From: Methanobacteriaceae archaeon | Lineage (GTDB): Archaea; Methanobacteriota; Methanobacteria; Methanobacteriales; Methanobacteriaceae | NCBI GenBank assembly: GCA_013403005.1 | Contig: JACBOA010000008.1 | Span: forward strand, 1-64,000 | Length of the DNA: 64,000 bases | Direction: 5' to 3' | Part shown: positions 19,128-27,974 of the stretch, piece after piece | Position numbering within the stretch: the first letter of the stretch is position 1 | Layout: every line of letters begins with the position of its first letter | Translations under genes and position numbers: made by a program | Notes under the pieces: generated by a model | Databases searched by the model: none | The model's input: only the letters and a program-made list of their open reading frames with translations | What the model was told of the DNA's origin: nothing

Positions 19128-19895
19128 ATGACATCTGAGAAAACCGTGAGTGCAAATGCAGAGGAATATCTGGAGGTTCTCTATAAACTTTCACTGGAAG
19201 AAAGACCGGTGAAGACTACTAAAATTTCTAAAAAACTAAACATAGCCCCGGCAAGCGTTACACAGATGTTAAAAAAACTAGAAAAGGCTGGTTATGTTCA
19301 TCATTCTCCTTACAAGGGAGTTACACTCACTGAGGAAGGATACACCATTGCCTCAAAGGTAACCCGAAAGCACCGTCTTCTGGAACGATTCCTGCACGAT
19401 ATACTTCACATAAAAATGGATAAGATACATGAACAGGCTTGTGAAATGGAACACTCGCTTTCAGATGATGCTGAACGGGCGATATGCCAGCTATTAGATC
19501 AGCCTGATGAATGTCCTGATGATGGGGAATTGATACCAGTCTGTGACTTTAAATTTGAAACCTGTGAGGAATGCCGAAAACGCAGGTTAGAAGAAGTAAA
19601 TGAAGTTGGAAAACGGGATAAAAATTTAGTTGCTCTTACCAGCATGAAAAAATCGGAAATAGGCAAAGTTTCTTTTATCAGGGGGGATTATAAGGTTATC
19701 CGTAGATTAATGGATATGGGTATCACCATAGGTGTTGAAATATGTATTCTGGAAGTGGCACCATTCAAAGGACCAGTGGAAGTTCTGGTTAGGGGATCCA
19801 GACTTGCATTGGGGAGATCTATTGCCCGTAACGTATTTGTAGAAGTCATCAAGGATCACACGCCTCACACCCAAGGAGCACTATCATATGGTTAG
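19128..19895 (+). CDS. DtxR-family metal-dependent regulator with C-terminal FeoA-type domain
   Basis: Iron-responsive repressor candidate, 255 residues. Residues about 8-70 form the winged helix (SANAEEYLEVLYKL, then the recognition helix around APASVTQMLKKLEKAGYV). Residues 75-130 form the metal-binding/dimerisation domain with the CEMEHSLSDD signature. A linker carries a Cys cluster (C-x6-C-x2-C around CDFKFETCEEC). The last ~75 residues (KSEIGKVSFIRGDYKVIRRLMDMG) form an SH3-like FeoA domain. AGGTGA precedes the ATG. The gene overlaps feoB by eight bases, so regulator and transporter are coupled; the operator upstream suggests self-control. Confidence 0.92.
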   Translation: MTSEKTVSANAEEYLEVLYKLSLEERPVKTTKISKKLNIAPASVTQMLKKLEKAGYVHHSPYKGVTLTEEGYTIASKVTRKHRLLERFLHDILHIKMDKIHEQACEMEHSLSDDAERAICQLLDQPDECPDDGELIPVCDFKFETCEECRKRRLEEVNEVGKRDKNLVALTSMKKSEIGKVSFIRGDYKVIRRLMDMGITIGVEICILEVAPFKGPVEVLVRGSRLALGRSIARNVFVEVIKDHTPHTQGALSYG

Positions 19896-21903
19896 GCTGC
19901 CCAGTTGTATAGAAAAAGAAGAATATGAGAAGAAACTTTCAAAAATAGGTTCTGAAAAAACCCCTTCAAAGGATTCTTCTCCCTATGATTTAAACATAGC
20001 TCTGGCAGGAAATGCCAACGTGGGTAAAAGTGTTATTTTTAATTATTTAACTGGTTCTGACCAGGTGGTTGGAAACTGGCCCGGTAAAACAGTGAAACTT
20101 GCCCAAGGAAATCTCCTGCATCATGGTCAGAAAATCCATATAATCGACCTTCCTGGAATATACTCCTTTTCAACCTTCTCCATGGAGGAAATCGTATCCA
20201 GAGAATACATAGCTTTTGATAACCCTCATGTTGTAATCAATGTTTTAGATGCCTCAGTCTTGGAGCGAAATTTATTTTTCACTCTGCAATTGATGGAAAT
20301 GGAAGTGCCCATGGTAATTTGTGTCAATCAGATGGACATTGCCCGACAAAAAGGATATGAAATTGACATTAAAAAATTAGAAAAAGCTCTGGGAGTTCCT
20401 GTAGTAGCCACGGTGGCAGTCACTGGTGAAGGTTTATCTAAACTGGTGGATGAAGCAGTTAAGGTAGCTAAAAATTATAAAAAACCAGATAAGGTTTTAG
20501 AATATGGTGGTGAAGTTGAAAAAGCCATTAAAGAGCTTTCTACCTTTCTGTTATCTGAAAATATAGACATTGGCTATCCTGCCCGGTGGGTTGCCATCAA
20601 ACTCCTAGAAAATGATCCGGAAATTAATAAAATGGTGCTTGCGGAATCTGTTCGGGCAATACAGTACTCCAATCACCTGGCACTCGAACTGGAAAAGATT
20701 CATGATGAGCCCTCTTTTGCCATCATTGCCTCGGAACGATACGTTCTGGCAAATAAGTTCGCTGCTGGGGCTCAGAAACAGACTAAATTCAAAATGACCT
20801 TATCTGAGAAACTGGATAAAGTATTAATTCACCCAGTGTACGGTTATTTCACATCAGCTCTGGTAATAATTGCATTGTTAGTCTGGACTTTTCTGGTGGG
20901 TAATTTTATATCAGGACTTATTACTGATGCTCTGAATTTCTTCCAACCCGTTGATCCAGCCTTATCAGGTCCTGCAATTGCAGTGTTATGGAATGGTGCA
21001 TTTGGAGGTTTTGTGGCAGGTTTAACACTTATTGTTCCCTTTGTGATCCCATTTTATATTCTACTGGCTTATATTGAGAACTCAGGACTTTTAACCAGAG
21101 TGGCATTTATGATGGATAGTTTTATGCAAAAAATAGGTTTGCATGGTAAAGCTCTCATACCACTTATCTTGGGATACGGGTGTAGTGTCCCAGCCATTGA
21201 CAGCACAAGAATATTGGAAACGCGGCGAGAAAGACTTTTAGCAGCATTTGCAATTACTTTTGCTCCCTGCGCCGCACGGACCATAATCATACTCAGTTTA
21301 GTGGCCATTTTTGTAAGCATATGGTGGGCCCTGGCACTTTACATTTTGGATTTAATGATAATATTTATCATGGGTAAAATTGCCCTTAAGGCCATGCCTG
21401 GAGAGTCCACCAGTCTTATCATGGAAATGCACTCTTTGAGAATTCCTTCATCAAATGTCATTTTAAAACAGACCTGGAACCGTACAAAATCCCTTACTTA
21501 TCTGGTATTCCCCATTTTCATAGCAGGAAGTGCATTAATCCAGTTATTCTATGTGCTGGGAGTTCTTGGACCTATAAGTGATTTCATGACTCCTCTGACA
21601 GTTGGGTGGTTAATGCTCCCTGCATTTGCAGGAATACTCCTAATTGTGGGTGTTGTACGTAAAGAATTTGTATTACTAACTTTGGTATCGTTTGTGGGGA
21701 CTGATCTATCCCTTGCTCTTAGTTCCCAGCAATTCATTGTTCTGGCTTTGGTAGGGATGCTCTACTTGCCATGCCTATCTACTATAAGCATATTAATCAG
21801 GGAATTTGGAATCAAGTCAGCAAGCATTATATCCGCAGCTAATTTAATCACTGCTTTTTTGGTGGGAGGTATTGTAGCACACCTCTTATCTCTTTTCTTA
21901 TAG
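19888..21903 (+). CDS. feoB: Ferrous iron transport protein B
   Basis: Fe2+ uptake permease of the cell membrane with an N-terminal GTPase domain. G1 is GNANVGKS (about 37-44), G3 is DLPGIYSF and G4 is NQMD. A helical spacer follows, then about eight membrane segments from residue 310 on, including the conserved gate segments LILGYGCSVPA and FAPCAAR with cysteines thought to line the pore. The 671-residue length is typical. A separate FeoA gene is absent; the FeoA-like domain is instead fused to the regulator just upstream. AAGGAG precedes the ATG, which lies inside the regulator's last codons. Confidence 0.95.
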   Translation: MVRLPSCIEKEEYEKKLSKIGSEKTPSKDSSPYDLNIALAGNANVGKSVIFNYLTGSDQVVGNWPGKTVKLAQGNLLHHGQKIHIIDLPGIYSFSTFSMEEIVSREYIAFDNPHVVINVLDASVLERNLFFTLQLMEMEVPMVICVNQMDIARQKGYEIDIKKLEKALGVPVVATVAVTGEGLSKLVDEAVKVAKNYKKPDKVLEYGGEVEKAIKELSTFLLSENIDIGYPARWVAIKLLENDPEINKMVLAESVRAIQYSNHLALELEKIHDEPSFAIIASERYVLANKFAAGAQKQTKFKMTLSEKLDKVLIHPVYGYFTSALVIIALLVWTFLVGNFISGLITDALNFFQPVDPALSGPAIAVLWNGAFGGFVAGLTLIVPFVIPFYILLAYIENSGLLTRVAFMMDSFMQKIGLHGKALIPLILGYGCSVPAIDSTRILETRRERLLAAFAITFAPCAARTIIILSLVAIFVSIWWALALYILDLMIIFIMGKIALKAMPGESTSLIMEMHSLRIPSSNVILKQTWNRTKSLTYLVFPIFIAGSALIQLFYVLGVLGPISDFMTPLTVGWLMLPAFAGILLIVGVVRKEFVLLTLVSFVGTDLSLALSSQQFIVLALVGMLYLPCLSTISILIREFGIKSASIISAANLITAFLVGGIVAHLLSLFL

Positions 21904-21986
21904 ATTTTATAATCCAAGCATTATGTAATCATAATCCATCTAATTTATAATGATTAATCATAATTTATCATGATTAATAATAGTAA

Positions 21987-22013
21987 AATATATATAGTAA
22001 GAACAACTTACTA
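21987..22013 (+). promoter_or_regulatory. TATA box and adjoining palindrome upstream of acs
   Basis: AAATATATATAG (from 21987) is a strong TATA element. Immediately downstream lies TAGTAAG-AACAA-CTTACTA (21995-22013), a perfect 7-bp inverted repeat with a 5-base spacer, about 50 bases before the acs start. Its position between the TATA box and the expected transcription start suits a repressor site; the regulator is unknown. Confidence 0.55.
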
Positions 22014-22063
22014 ACCATCAGAATTAAAAAACTGATTTAAAAGCAGATAATGGCGGGAGAAGA

Positions 22064-23968
22064 ATGGTACGTGATACCACAGTCCTCTTGGATGAGAGAA
22101 GAGTTTTCAAACCAAGCGAAGAAATCAAACAAATGGCCCATGTAAAAGATTGGGAAGAGGAAATCGAGAAAGGTAAAGATATTGAAAAATACTGGTCAGA
22201 GAAAGCTGAACAGTTCGAATGGTTCCAGAAATGGGATAAAGTTCTGGATGATTCCAATAAACCCTTTTTCAAATGGTTTGTAAACGGAAAGATCAATTTA
22301 GCTTACAATGCTGTGGACCGGTGGATTAAAACCGAGAAAAGAAACCAGGTAGCGATTCTCTACATAAATGAGCGCGGTGAAGAAGAAAAGATAACTTTCT
22401 ATGAATTATACGTGCAGGTAAATAAACTGGCAAACGCCCTTAAAAACCTGGGAGTTAAAAAAGGGGACACAGTTTCCACCTACATGCCCATGTGTCCTGA
22501 GCTGTTGATTGCATTACTGGCCTGTACCAAAATCGGAGCCATACACAGTGTGGTTTATTCAGGACTAAGTGTTGGAGCCTTTGTGGATCGTATAAACGAT
22601 GCTAAAGCCAAAGTACTCTTCACAGCTGATGGGACCTACAGAAGAGGGAAAATTATTAACCTAAAGTCCATTGCTGATGAAGCCATACTGCAGTGCCCCA
22701 CAGTGGAAACTATTGTGGTGGTAAACCACACCGGCACACCCATAGAAATATCAGAACTATCTGGAAGAGAAATCTTCTTTGATCGGCTGGTGGAAGGTGA
22801 ACCCTCCCATTGCAAGCCGGAACCCATGGATGCTGAGGATCCACTCTTTATCCTTTACACATCTGGAAGCACAGGTAAGCCCAAAGGAGTTCTGCACACA
22901 GTTGCTGGTTATATGGTGGGAACAGCCACCACACTTCGCCAAGTGTTTGACATCCATGATGATGATCTCTGGTGGTGTACAGGGGATATTGGCTGGATCA
23001 CCGGACACAGCTATGTGATCTACGGACCACTACTCCTGGGAACCACCACTGTGGTATATGAAGGAGCACCAGACTACCCAGACCCAGGGGTGTGGTGGAA
23101 GATTGTGGAAAAATATGGTGTAACCAAATTCTACACTGCACCTACTGCCATCCGACACTTAATGCGATTCGGAACCAGATACACCAACTTGTACAACTTG
23201 GACTCCCTTCGTATTCTGGGAACAGTGGGAGAACCAATAAATCCCGAAGCTTGGATGTGGTATTACAAAAATGTGGGTAAAGAAAAATGTCCCATCATGG
23301 ATACCTGGTGGCAAACCGAAACAGGCATGCACCTTATATCACCACTGCCAGTTTCACCACTTAAACCAGGCTCAGCCACCCGGCCACTACCCGGAATTGA
23401 TGCTGATGTGGTAGATGCCGAAGGCAACCCGGTTCCCATGGGAAAAGGAGGATACCTGGTCATTAAAAAACCATGGCCTGCCATGTTCCGAACACTCTAT
23501 AAGGATGAAGAAAGATTCCTTGATGTTTACTGGAAAGAATATCCAGGATGCATATACCGGGCAGGTGACATGGCCCGCAAAGATGAAGACGGGTACTTCT
23601 GGATCCAGGGAAGAAGCGATGATGTATTGAAAATAGCAGGTCACCGCATAGGATCAGCAGAAGTAGAATCAGCCTTTGTGGCCCACCCTGCAGTGGCTGA
23701 AGCAGCAGTTATAGGAAAATCAGATCCCATTAAGGGAGAAGTTATTAAAGCATTCATTATCCTCCGGGAAGGTTATGAACTTAAAACACAACTCATTGAA
23801 GACCTAAAAAAACACGTCAGATATGAACTGGGACCTGTAGCAGTACTGGGAGAGATTGTACAAGTGGATAAACTTCCCAAAACCCGAAGTGGTAAAATCA
23901 TGCGTAGGATTTTACGCGCCCAGGAAGAAGGAGAAGACCTGGGAGACACCTCAACATTGGAGGAGTAA
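22064..23968 (+). CDS. acs: Acetyl-CoA synthetase, AMP-forming
   Basis: Activates acetate to acetyl-CoA with ATP, supplying carbon for assimilation; a hydrogenotrophic methanogen would use it anabolically. Motifs of the adenylate-forming family are YTSGSTGKPKGVLH (A3, about 264-277), WWQTETG (A5), GRSDDVLKIAGHRIGSAEVE (A8) and the C-terminal PKTRSGKIMRR with the catalytic lysine. The Trp pocket for acetate is consistent with WWQTE. 634 residues is the normal length. GGGAG precedes the ATG. An acetate transporter gene lies 476 bases downstream on the same strand, forming an uptake-and-activation cassette. Confidence 0.95.
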   Translation: MVRDTTVLLDERRVFKPSEEIKQMAHVKDWEEEIEKGKDIEKYWSEKAEQFEWFQKWDKVLDDSNKPFFKWFVNGKINLAYNAVDRWIKTEKRNQVAILYINERGEEEKITFYELYVQVNKLANALKNLGVKKGDTVSTYMPMCPELLIALLACTKIGAIHSVVYSGLSVGAFVDRINDAKAKVLFTADGTYRRGKIINLKSIADEAILQCPTVETIVVVNHTGTPIEISELSGREIFFDRLVEGEPSHCKPEPMDAEDPLFILYTSGSTGKPKGVLHTVAGYMVGTATTLRQVFDIHDDDLWWCTGDIGWITGHSYVIYGPLLLGTTTVVYEGAPDYPDPGVWWKIVEKYGVTKFYTAPTAIRHLMRFGTRYTNLYNLDSLRILGTVGEPINPEAWMWYYKNVGKEKCPIMDTWWQTETGMHLISPLPVSPLKPGSATRPLPGIDADVVDAEGNPVPMGKGGYLVIKKPWPAMFRTLYKDEERFLDVYWKEYPGCIYRAGDMARKDEDGYFWIQGRSDDVLKIAGHRIGSAEVESAFVAHPAVAEAAVIGKSDPIKGEVIKAFIILREGYELKTQLIEDLKKHVRYELGPVAVLGEIVQVDKLPKTRSGKIMRRILRAQEEGEDLGDTSTLEE

Positions 23969-23970
23969 AA

Positions 23971-24004
23971 CCTCCAATAATATTGAGAAATACCTCAATG
24001 GAGG
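23971..24004 (+). terminator. Hairpin after acs
   Basis: CCTCCA...TGGAGG outer arms enclose TTGAG...CTCAA inner arms (23971-24004), directly after the acs stop codon. The tail is A/T-rich but not a pure T-run. It could be a terminator or an RNA processing/stability hairpin between acs and the genes downstream. Confidence 0.45.
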
Positions 24005-24163
24005 AATAATTTATGATTAGTCTAAAGTGAACATTTAAAAAGTGAAAATTTGATTCATAGTCAAATGTGATTTAATCTATTATTAAATAATAATAGGAGA
24101 AAATAGAGAAAATCGAGATTAAAAAGAGATTTATGAATATATGATGAAAAAAATGGTGGTTTC

Positions 24164-24367
24164 ATGCCCCGAATAACTAGATACAGAGGTTATAAAGAAC
24201 CTTATAATTCCAATGCTAATTGTAATGCGCCAAGTTATAGTGGATACTGCATGCAAGAGAAAGAAGAGATATTAAATGAACTCTCATTTAATATGATGGA
24301 GAAAATGTACCAGCGCGAGGTTTACAGCATACGCAGGAATAGAATGTCCTGGCAAATGTCTAAATAA
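24164..24367 (+). CDS. Small hypothetical protein between acs and acetate transporter
   Basis: 67 residues, start MPRITRYRGY, with two Cys about ten residues apart and a basic, helical C-terminal half. GGTGG stands a few bases before the ATG, which supports translation. No membrane segment and no family recognised. It lies in the gap between acs and the transporter on the same strand, so it may belong to the acetate operon; alternatively it is a chance frame. Confidence 0.4.
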   Translation: MPRITRYRGYKEPYNSNANCNAPSYSGYCMQEKEEILNELSFNMMEKMYQREVYSIRRNRMSWQMSK

Positions 24368-24444
24368 TCCCATGAGAATATGTGAAAATCTTCAAAAAAA
24401 TAGAGAGGTACAGAATATAAAGGAACAAGTAGGGGGATTTTACA

Positions 24445-25020
24445 ATGGAAACCGAAAAAACCATTGCAATAAAAGATCTAACTGCAAACCCAGCTCCTTT
24501 AGGATTGCTGGGTTTCGGTTTGACCACGGTGTTATTGAATTTGCATAATGCTGGACTTTTTCCCATTAACAGTATGATTCTGGCAATGGGAATAGCCTAT
24601 GGGGGAATCGCCCAGATTATGGCATGTGCCATGGAGTACAAGAAAGGAAACACATTTGGAACAGTGGCTTTCGGGTCCTATGGTCTATTCTGGTGGAGTT
24701 TCGTCCTATTACTGGTACTTCCTAAACTGAATCTGGCAGCAGCTCCGGATAAACTATCACTTGCAGCATATCTTTTTATGTGGGGATTATTTACCCTAGT
24801 GATGTTCTTTGGAACTTTGAAACTTAGTCGAGGACTACAGGTTATCTTCGGAGCACTGGCAATCCTCTTCTTCCTACTGGCATTAGGTGATGTAACTGGT
24901 AACGCCACCATAACCTTAATCGCCGGTTATGAAGGAATATTCACAGGATTTGCAGCAGTTTACGTGGGTCTGGCACAAGTTTTAAACGAAACCTATGGCC
25001 GGGATATGTTACCCACCTAA
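24445..25020 (+). CDS. Acetate uptake transporter, GPR1/FUN34/SatP (YaaH) family
   Basis: 191-residue protein with six membrane helices. The family signature NPAPLGLLGFG stands at residues 15-25, just before the first helix, and later helices carry the conserved small-residue packing. Members conduct acetate/succinate, often with protons. The ribosome site is AGGGGGA ahead of the ATG. Being downstream of acs on the same strand, it likely brings in acetate for that enzyme. Two hairpins follow the gene, then IS copy 2. Confidence 0.92.
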   Translation: METEKTIAIKDLTANPAPLGLLGFGLTTVLLNLHNAGLFPINSMILAMGIAYGGIAQIMACAMEYKKGNTFGTVAFGSYGLFWWSFVLLLVLPKLNLAAAPDKLSLAAYLFMWGLFTLVMFFGTLKLSRGLQVIFGALAILFFLLALGDVTGNATITLIAGYEGIFTGFAAVYVGLAQVLNETYGRDMLPT

Positions 25021-25030
25021 CAAATCAGAT

Positions 25031-25073
25031 TTATTTAAATAGCTTCCCGCCTCCGAAAGCGCTATTTAAATAA
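25031..25073 (+). terminator. 13-bp perfect inverted repeat after the acetate transporter
   Basis: TTATTTAAATAGC (25031-25043) is exactly complementary to GCTATTTAAATAA (25061-25073), with a 17-base G/C-rich loop. A stable RNA hairpin would form just after the stop codon. It may act in termination or as a 3'-end structure; a protein-binding site is an alternative. Confidence 0.5.
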
Positions 25074-25077
25074 TAAA

Positions 25078-25112
25078 ACTTCCTCTGGTCACCTGGAGGA
25101 AGTCTATTTTTC
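25078..25112 (+). terminator. Hairpin plus T-run, intrinsic-type terminator
   Basis: ACTTCCTC / GAGGAAGT arms (25078-25085, 25096-25103) with a ten-base loop, followed by CTATTTTTC and more T-rich DNA. This resembles an intrinsic terminator and closes the acetate cassette before IS copy 2. Confidence 0.6.
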
Positions 25113-25160
25113 TTATTTTCAAATTTTTTGCATAAATCTAATATTTTAATTTAATTCATA

Positions 25161-26404
25161 TAGGGTGTTAGATTTAATGTGATAATCTAGGCATTTTTAA
25201 CTGATTTTTTTGCTTAAATTTGCGTGTATTATAGTTGGTTTATAAAAGTACATTTCCAAATCTTTTTATATTAATTTTAAAGGTTTTTATATCGAAAAAC
25301 TTAAATAATGGCTTTTACATAGTACTTTTGGTGAATAAAATGAAAATGCCATTAGTTCACGATATAAAAAACCCTAAATGTAACTTGTTGGACGTAATAT
25401 TTATAGATATCGACTCTAGAGAAACTCGGCAGGAATTAAGTCGAAATGGTATGAAACCAGTTAATAAGGTGTTAAGTGCCATAAAAATTAGATTAATTGC
25501 CATGTTTTATGGAATTGATATTAAATATGTTGTAGATGAGTTAAATAACAGTGAAGAGTTGAGAAAAGCATTCAGGTTCAAATCGACTTTAGATTATTTA
25601 GAACTTTCAGAGGTTTTCTCACGCTTTGACGACTGCCAAGTACTTGAATTTGTTTTGAAACGTTTAAATAAAGAATTTAAAAAGGATGTGAGGGGAAATA
25701 GGAAGATAATCATTGATTCAACGGATATCCGTTTTAGAATAAATCTTGAAAAAAGGTATTATGATGATCGAACTTTAGAAGAAAATGGCTATGAATTTGG
25801 CTTTTCTAGCTCCAAAAAGAAATTTATTGGAGGAAAATTAACAATAGCCATGGATTACGACACTTGCCAACCATTAGCCATGCTATTCCACCCCGGTGCA
25901 GTTCACGACAGCCAAATTTATCTAGAAATCCTAGAAGACCTGAAAAGAAGAAGAATACTAAAAAAAGGAGACTTAGTGCTAGCTGATAAAGGCTATTTCA
26001 GCTTCAAAAACTATGGGTCTGGATTAATGGACTATAAAATCGTTCCTTTAATCCGACCAAAGAAAAATACACGAAAAGACAGAGTTTTCAGCCAATTTAA
26101 CTACCCATTAGAGTTATGCTGTGTGGAAACTCCATTAAAAACATTATACAGACGTCTAGTGACTAAATTAAGTAAATTATACGACAAATGGGACTATTTA
26201 AAGTCCATACGAAGCAAAATTGAAGCTTTTATCAAATTCTTCAAGAATGGAGTCGGTTATGAACAAGTACCATCTTATACATACAAATCAGTAGCAAAAA
26301 CGACATATTTAAGTGTACTTTTAGCAGCCTTAATAGTATCCAAACTAAAACCAGATAACAAGCAACTACAACGGCTCGCTGAAATGTAAAAATCTAACAC
26401 CCTA
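25161..26404 (+). mobile_element. Insertion sequence copy 2, intact, 1244 bp
   Basis: Same 15-bp terminal inverted repeats as copy 1 (TAGGGTGTTAGATTT). Flanked by a perfect 9-bp target-site duplication TAATTCATA at 25152-25160 and 26405-26413, so it inserted by transposition and has not rearranged since. It contains one uninterrupted transposase gene and appears able to move. Confidence 0.95.
25340..26389 (+). CDS. DDE transposase (IS4-like group), intact
   Basis: 349-residue transposase that cuts and joins the element ends. Putative catalytic acids are Asp126 (IIIDSTDIRF), Asp216 (VLADKGYF) and Glu295 in RSKIEAFIKFFK; the R-x3-E-x6-K spacing around that Glu matches the IS4-type C-terminal signature, though the preceding Tyr is spaced differently. 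The frame could open at 25235, but GGTGA five bases before ATG at 25340 (MKMPLVHDIK) marks the start. It is identical in protein to copy 1 from about residue 76 on. The exact IS family name should be taken as tentative. Confidence 0.92.
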   Translation: MKMPLVHDIKNPKCNLLDVIFIDIDSRETRQELSRNGMKPVNKVLSAIKIRLIAMFYGIDIKYVVDELNNSEELRKAFRFKSTLDYLELSEVFSRFDDCQVLEFVLKRLNKEFKKDVRGNRKIIIDSTDIRFRINLEKRYYDDRTLEENGYEFGFSSSKKKFIGGKLTIAMDYDTCQPLAMLFHPGAVHDSQIYLEILEDLKRRRILKKGDLVLADKGYFSFKNYGSGLMDYKIVPLIRPKKNTRKDRVFSQFNYPLELCCVETPLKTLYRRLVTKLSKLYDKWDYLKSIRSKIEAFIKFFKNGVGYEQVPSYTYKSVAKTTYLSVLLAALIVSKLKPDNKQLQRLAEM

Positions 26405-26555
26405 TAATTCATATATTCATATAATATTAGATAGACCTCCAATTAGGTGATATATAATTATTAATTTTATTTGTTGTACTAATATAACAATACTAATTAT
26501 AGAAAGTTTCAAAGAAAATTCAAGAAATTTTTAAATAATAAATAGGATTAATTTA

Positions 26556-26950
26556 TCAAACATCGATTTTAAACCCAAAATCAACTTCACTTGCAGGCTG
26601 GCCTTCACGAATACTCCAATTTTCCATGGGAGGTTCTAAAAGCAGGATAAAAATATCATGGCCATCAATACCAGGATTTTCACCTAAATTTTTGACGATA
26701 TTTTCATATAATAATTTTTTAGCTATAAATGAACGATCAGGAAATGCAGTTATCTGAATGAGAGTAACATCAGAACTACGTTCTGGTGAACATTCAAAGT
26801 ATTCCTCATCCGGTTCATAAACCCGCTGAAAACGGTCAGTCAGGTATTTTAAATGACTCTACCAAGGCTTTGTGAACTCCGTCTAATATGGCTTTTTTAT
26901 ATAATTTTATTTTTACCTTTTCGAATCTCAATTTTTACCAGTGAACACAT
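26556..26950 (-). pseudogene. Tautomerase-family protein, two frameshifts
   Basis: Reading the minus strand, pieces of one protein appear in shifting frames: start MCSLVKIEIRKGK, then YKKAILDGVHKALVESFKIP, then DRFQRVYEPDEEYFE and onward to EVDFGFKIDV and a stop. The layout matches the ~130-residue tautomerase (4-oxalocrotonate tautomerase/MIF-like) proteins of bacteria and archaea. The frame changes occur in an A-rich stretch near 26907-26915 and near 26850. The normal catalytic Pro2 is replaced by Cys at position 2 (MCSLV for the usual MPLV). It lies just beyond IS copy 2. Sequencing error could explain one indel, less likely both. Confidence 0.7.
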
Positions 26951-27131
26951 TTTATTAACCTGAAGTGTTTATTCATAAATTTAAGAGGGATATAAATTAT
27001 CCATCCCTTTTTAAATAGATTACATGCCTTTATACTATTTTTTCTGCCAGAACAACCCAAGATAAAAAAATAGAATGAAAAAAGAAAAAAATAAAAAAGG
27101 AAAAAAATGTACTCATTCCCCAGATACGCTT

Positions 27132-27974
27132 TTATTGTGGGAACATTTCCAGGGGCATGTAAAACATGTTAATGTTTACTCCCCCAAGACCCACCGTACT
27201 TTCAATCTGCAGTTTAGAGGACTTTTTAGAATAGTCTTTACTTTCAATTACAGTATTGGTGGTGTTATTAACCAGTACATTGAAGTTGTTGGGTTCGAAT
27301 ATCAGCCCTCCCAGATCCACGGTTCCTTTAACCTGATATCCAAGATTGGAAGCTGGCTGAATCTGCAGATTCACTCCTCCAATCTGAATATTGGTATGAA
27401 TGGTTCCAGTAGATGAGAACTTTTCAGGAAGGACCTGAACCGCAAAGCCCCCCAAATTAACACTCAAATCCATTCGATTAAAGGTTGAATTTCCCAGAAC
27501 CACAGTTCCTCCACCAACATATTTGATGGAAGTGTTAACATTATCTAATTTTCCGTTATTATCCAAGTATAAACCAAAACCACCTACTTTGGTCTGTAAG
27601 TTGGTGTTGTAGGTGCACCTGTTACCAAGAGCTATACTGGCAGATCCACTGTCCAGTAGAAGGTTTACATCCAATACATCTCCGTTGCGTGTATAAGTTA
27701 CACTGGGTTCTCTGGAGTTTTCCTCTCGTTCAATAGATATATCATAAAGGTTTTCTGATTTATTCTGGAATTTAACACCAATTCCTGATGTATTACCCTG
27801 GAAATTAATGTTAACCCGGTTAATTCCAGCTATCTGAGCGTCATTAAGCGTGTAGTTATTGCTAATTGTTTTCTCCTTCCCTTGAGGTCCGGCTATCATG
27901 TGATTTGCAGCGGCAAGCAGGGAAAATATCAGCACCAAAATAATGACAATTCCCAGAATTCTTATAGTCTTCAT
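27132..27974 (-). CDS. Secreted or membrane-anchored LiaF/DUF4097-like beta protein
   Basis: 280 residues. An N-terminal hydrophobic stretch (about 6-25) is a signal anchor. The rest consists of repeating short beta strands with GG turns, e.g. NLGGFAVQVLP, IQIGGVNLQI, VDLGGLIFEP and VGLGGVNINMF, resembling the C-terminal beta-solenoid of LiaF and DUF4097 proteins, which sense envelope state in bacteria. GGGGG eight bases before the ATG is a clear ribosome site. The ATG directly follows the stop of the upstream Yip1-type gene, so the two are one operon. An envelope-related function is inferred only from fold resemblance. Confidence 0.7.
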   Translation of the reverse strand: MKTIRILGIVIILVLIFSLLAAANHMIAGPQGKEKTISNNYTLNDAQIAGINRVNINFQGNTSGIGVKFQNKSENLYDISIEREENSREPSVTYTRNGDVLDVNLLLDSGSASIALGNRCTYNTNLQTKVGGFGLYLDNNGKLDNVNTSIKYVGGGTVVLGNSTFNRMDLSVNLGGFAVQVLPEKFSSTGTIHTNIQIGGVNLQIQPASNLGYQVKGTVDLGGLIFEPNNFNVLVNNTTNTVIESKDYSKKSSKLQIESTVGLGGVNINMFYMPLEMFPQ

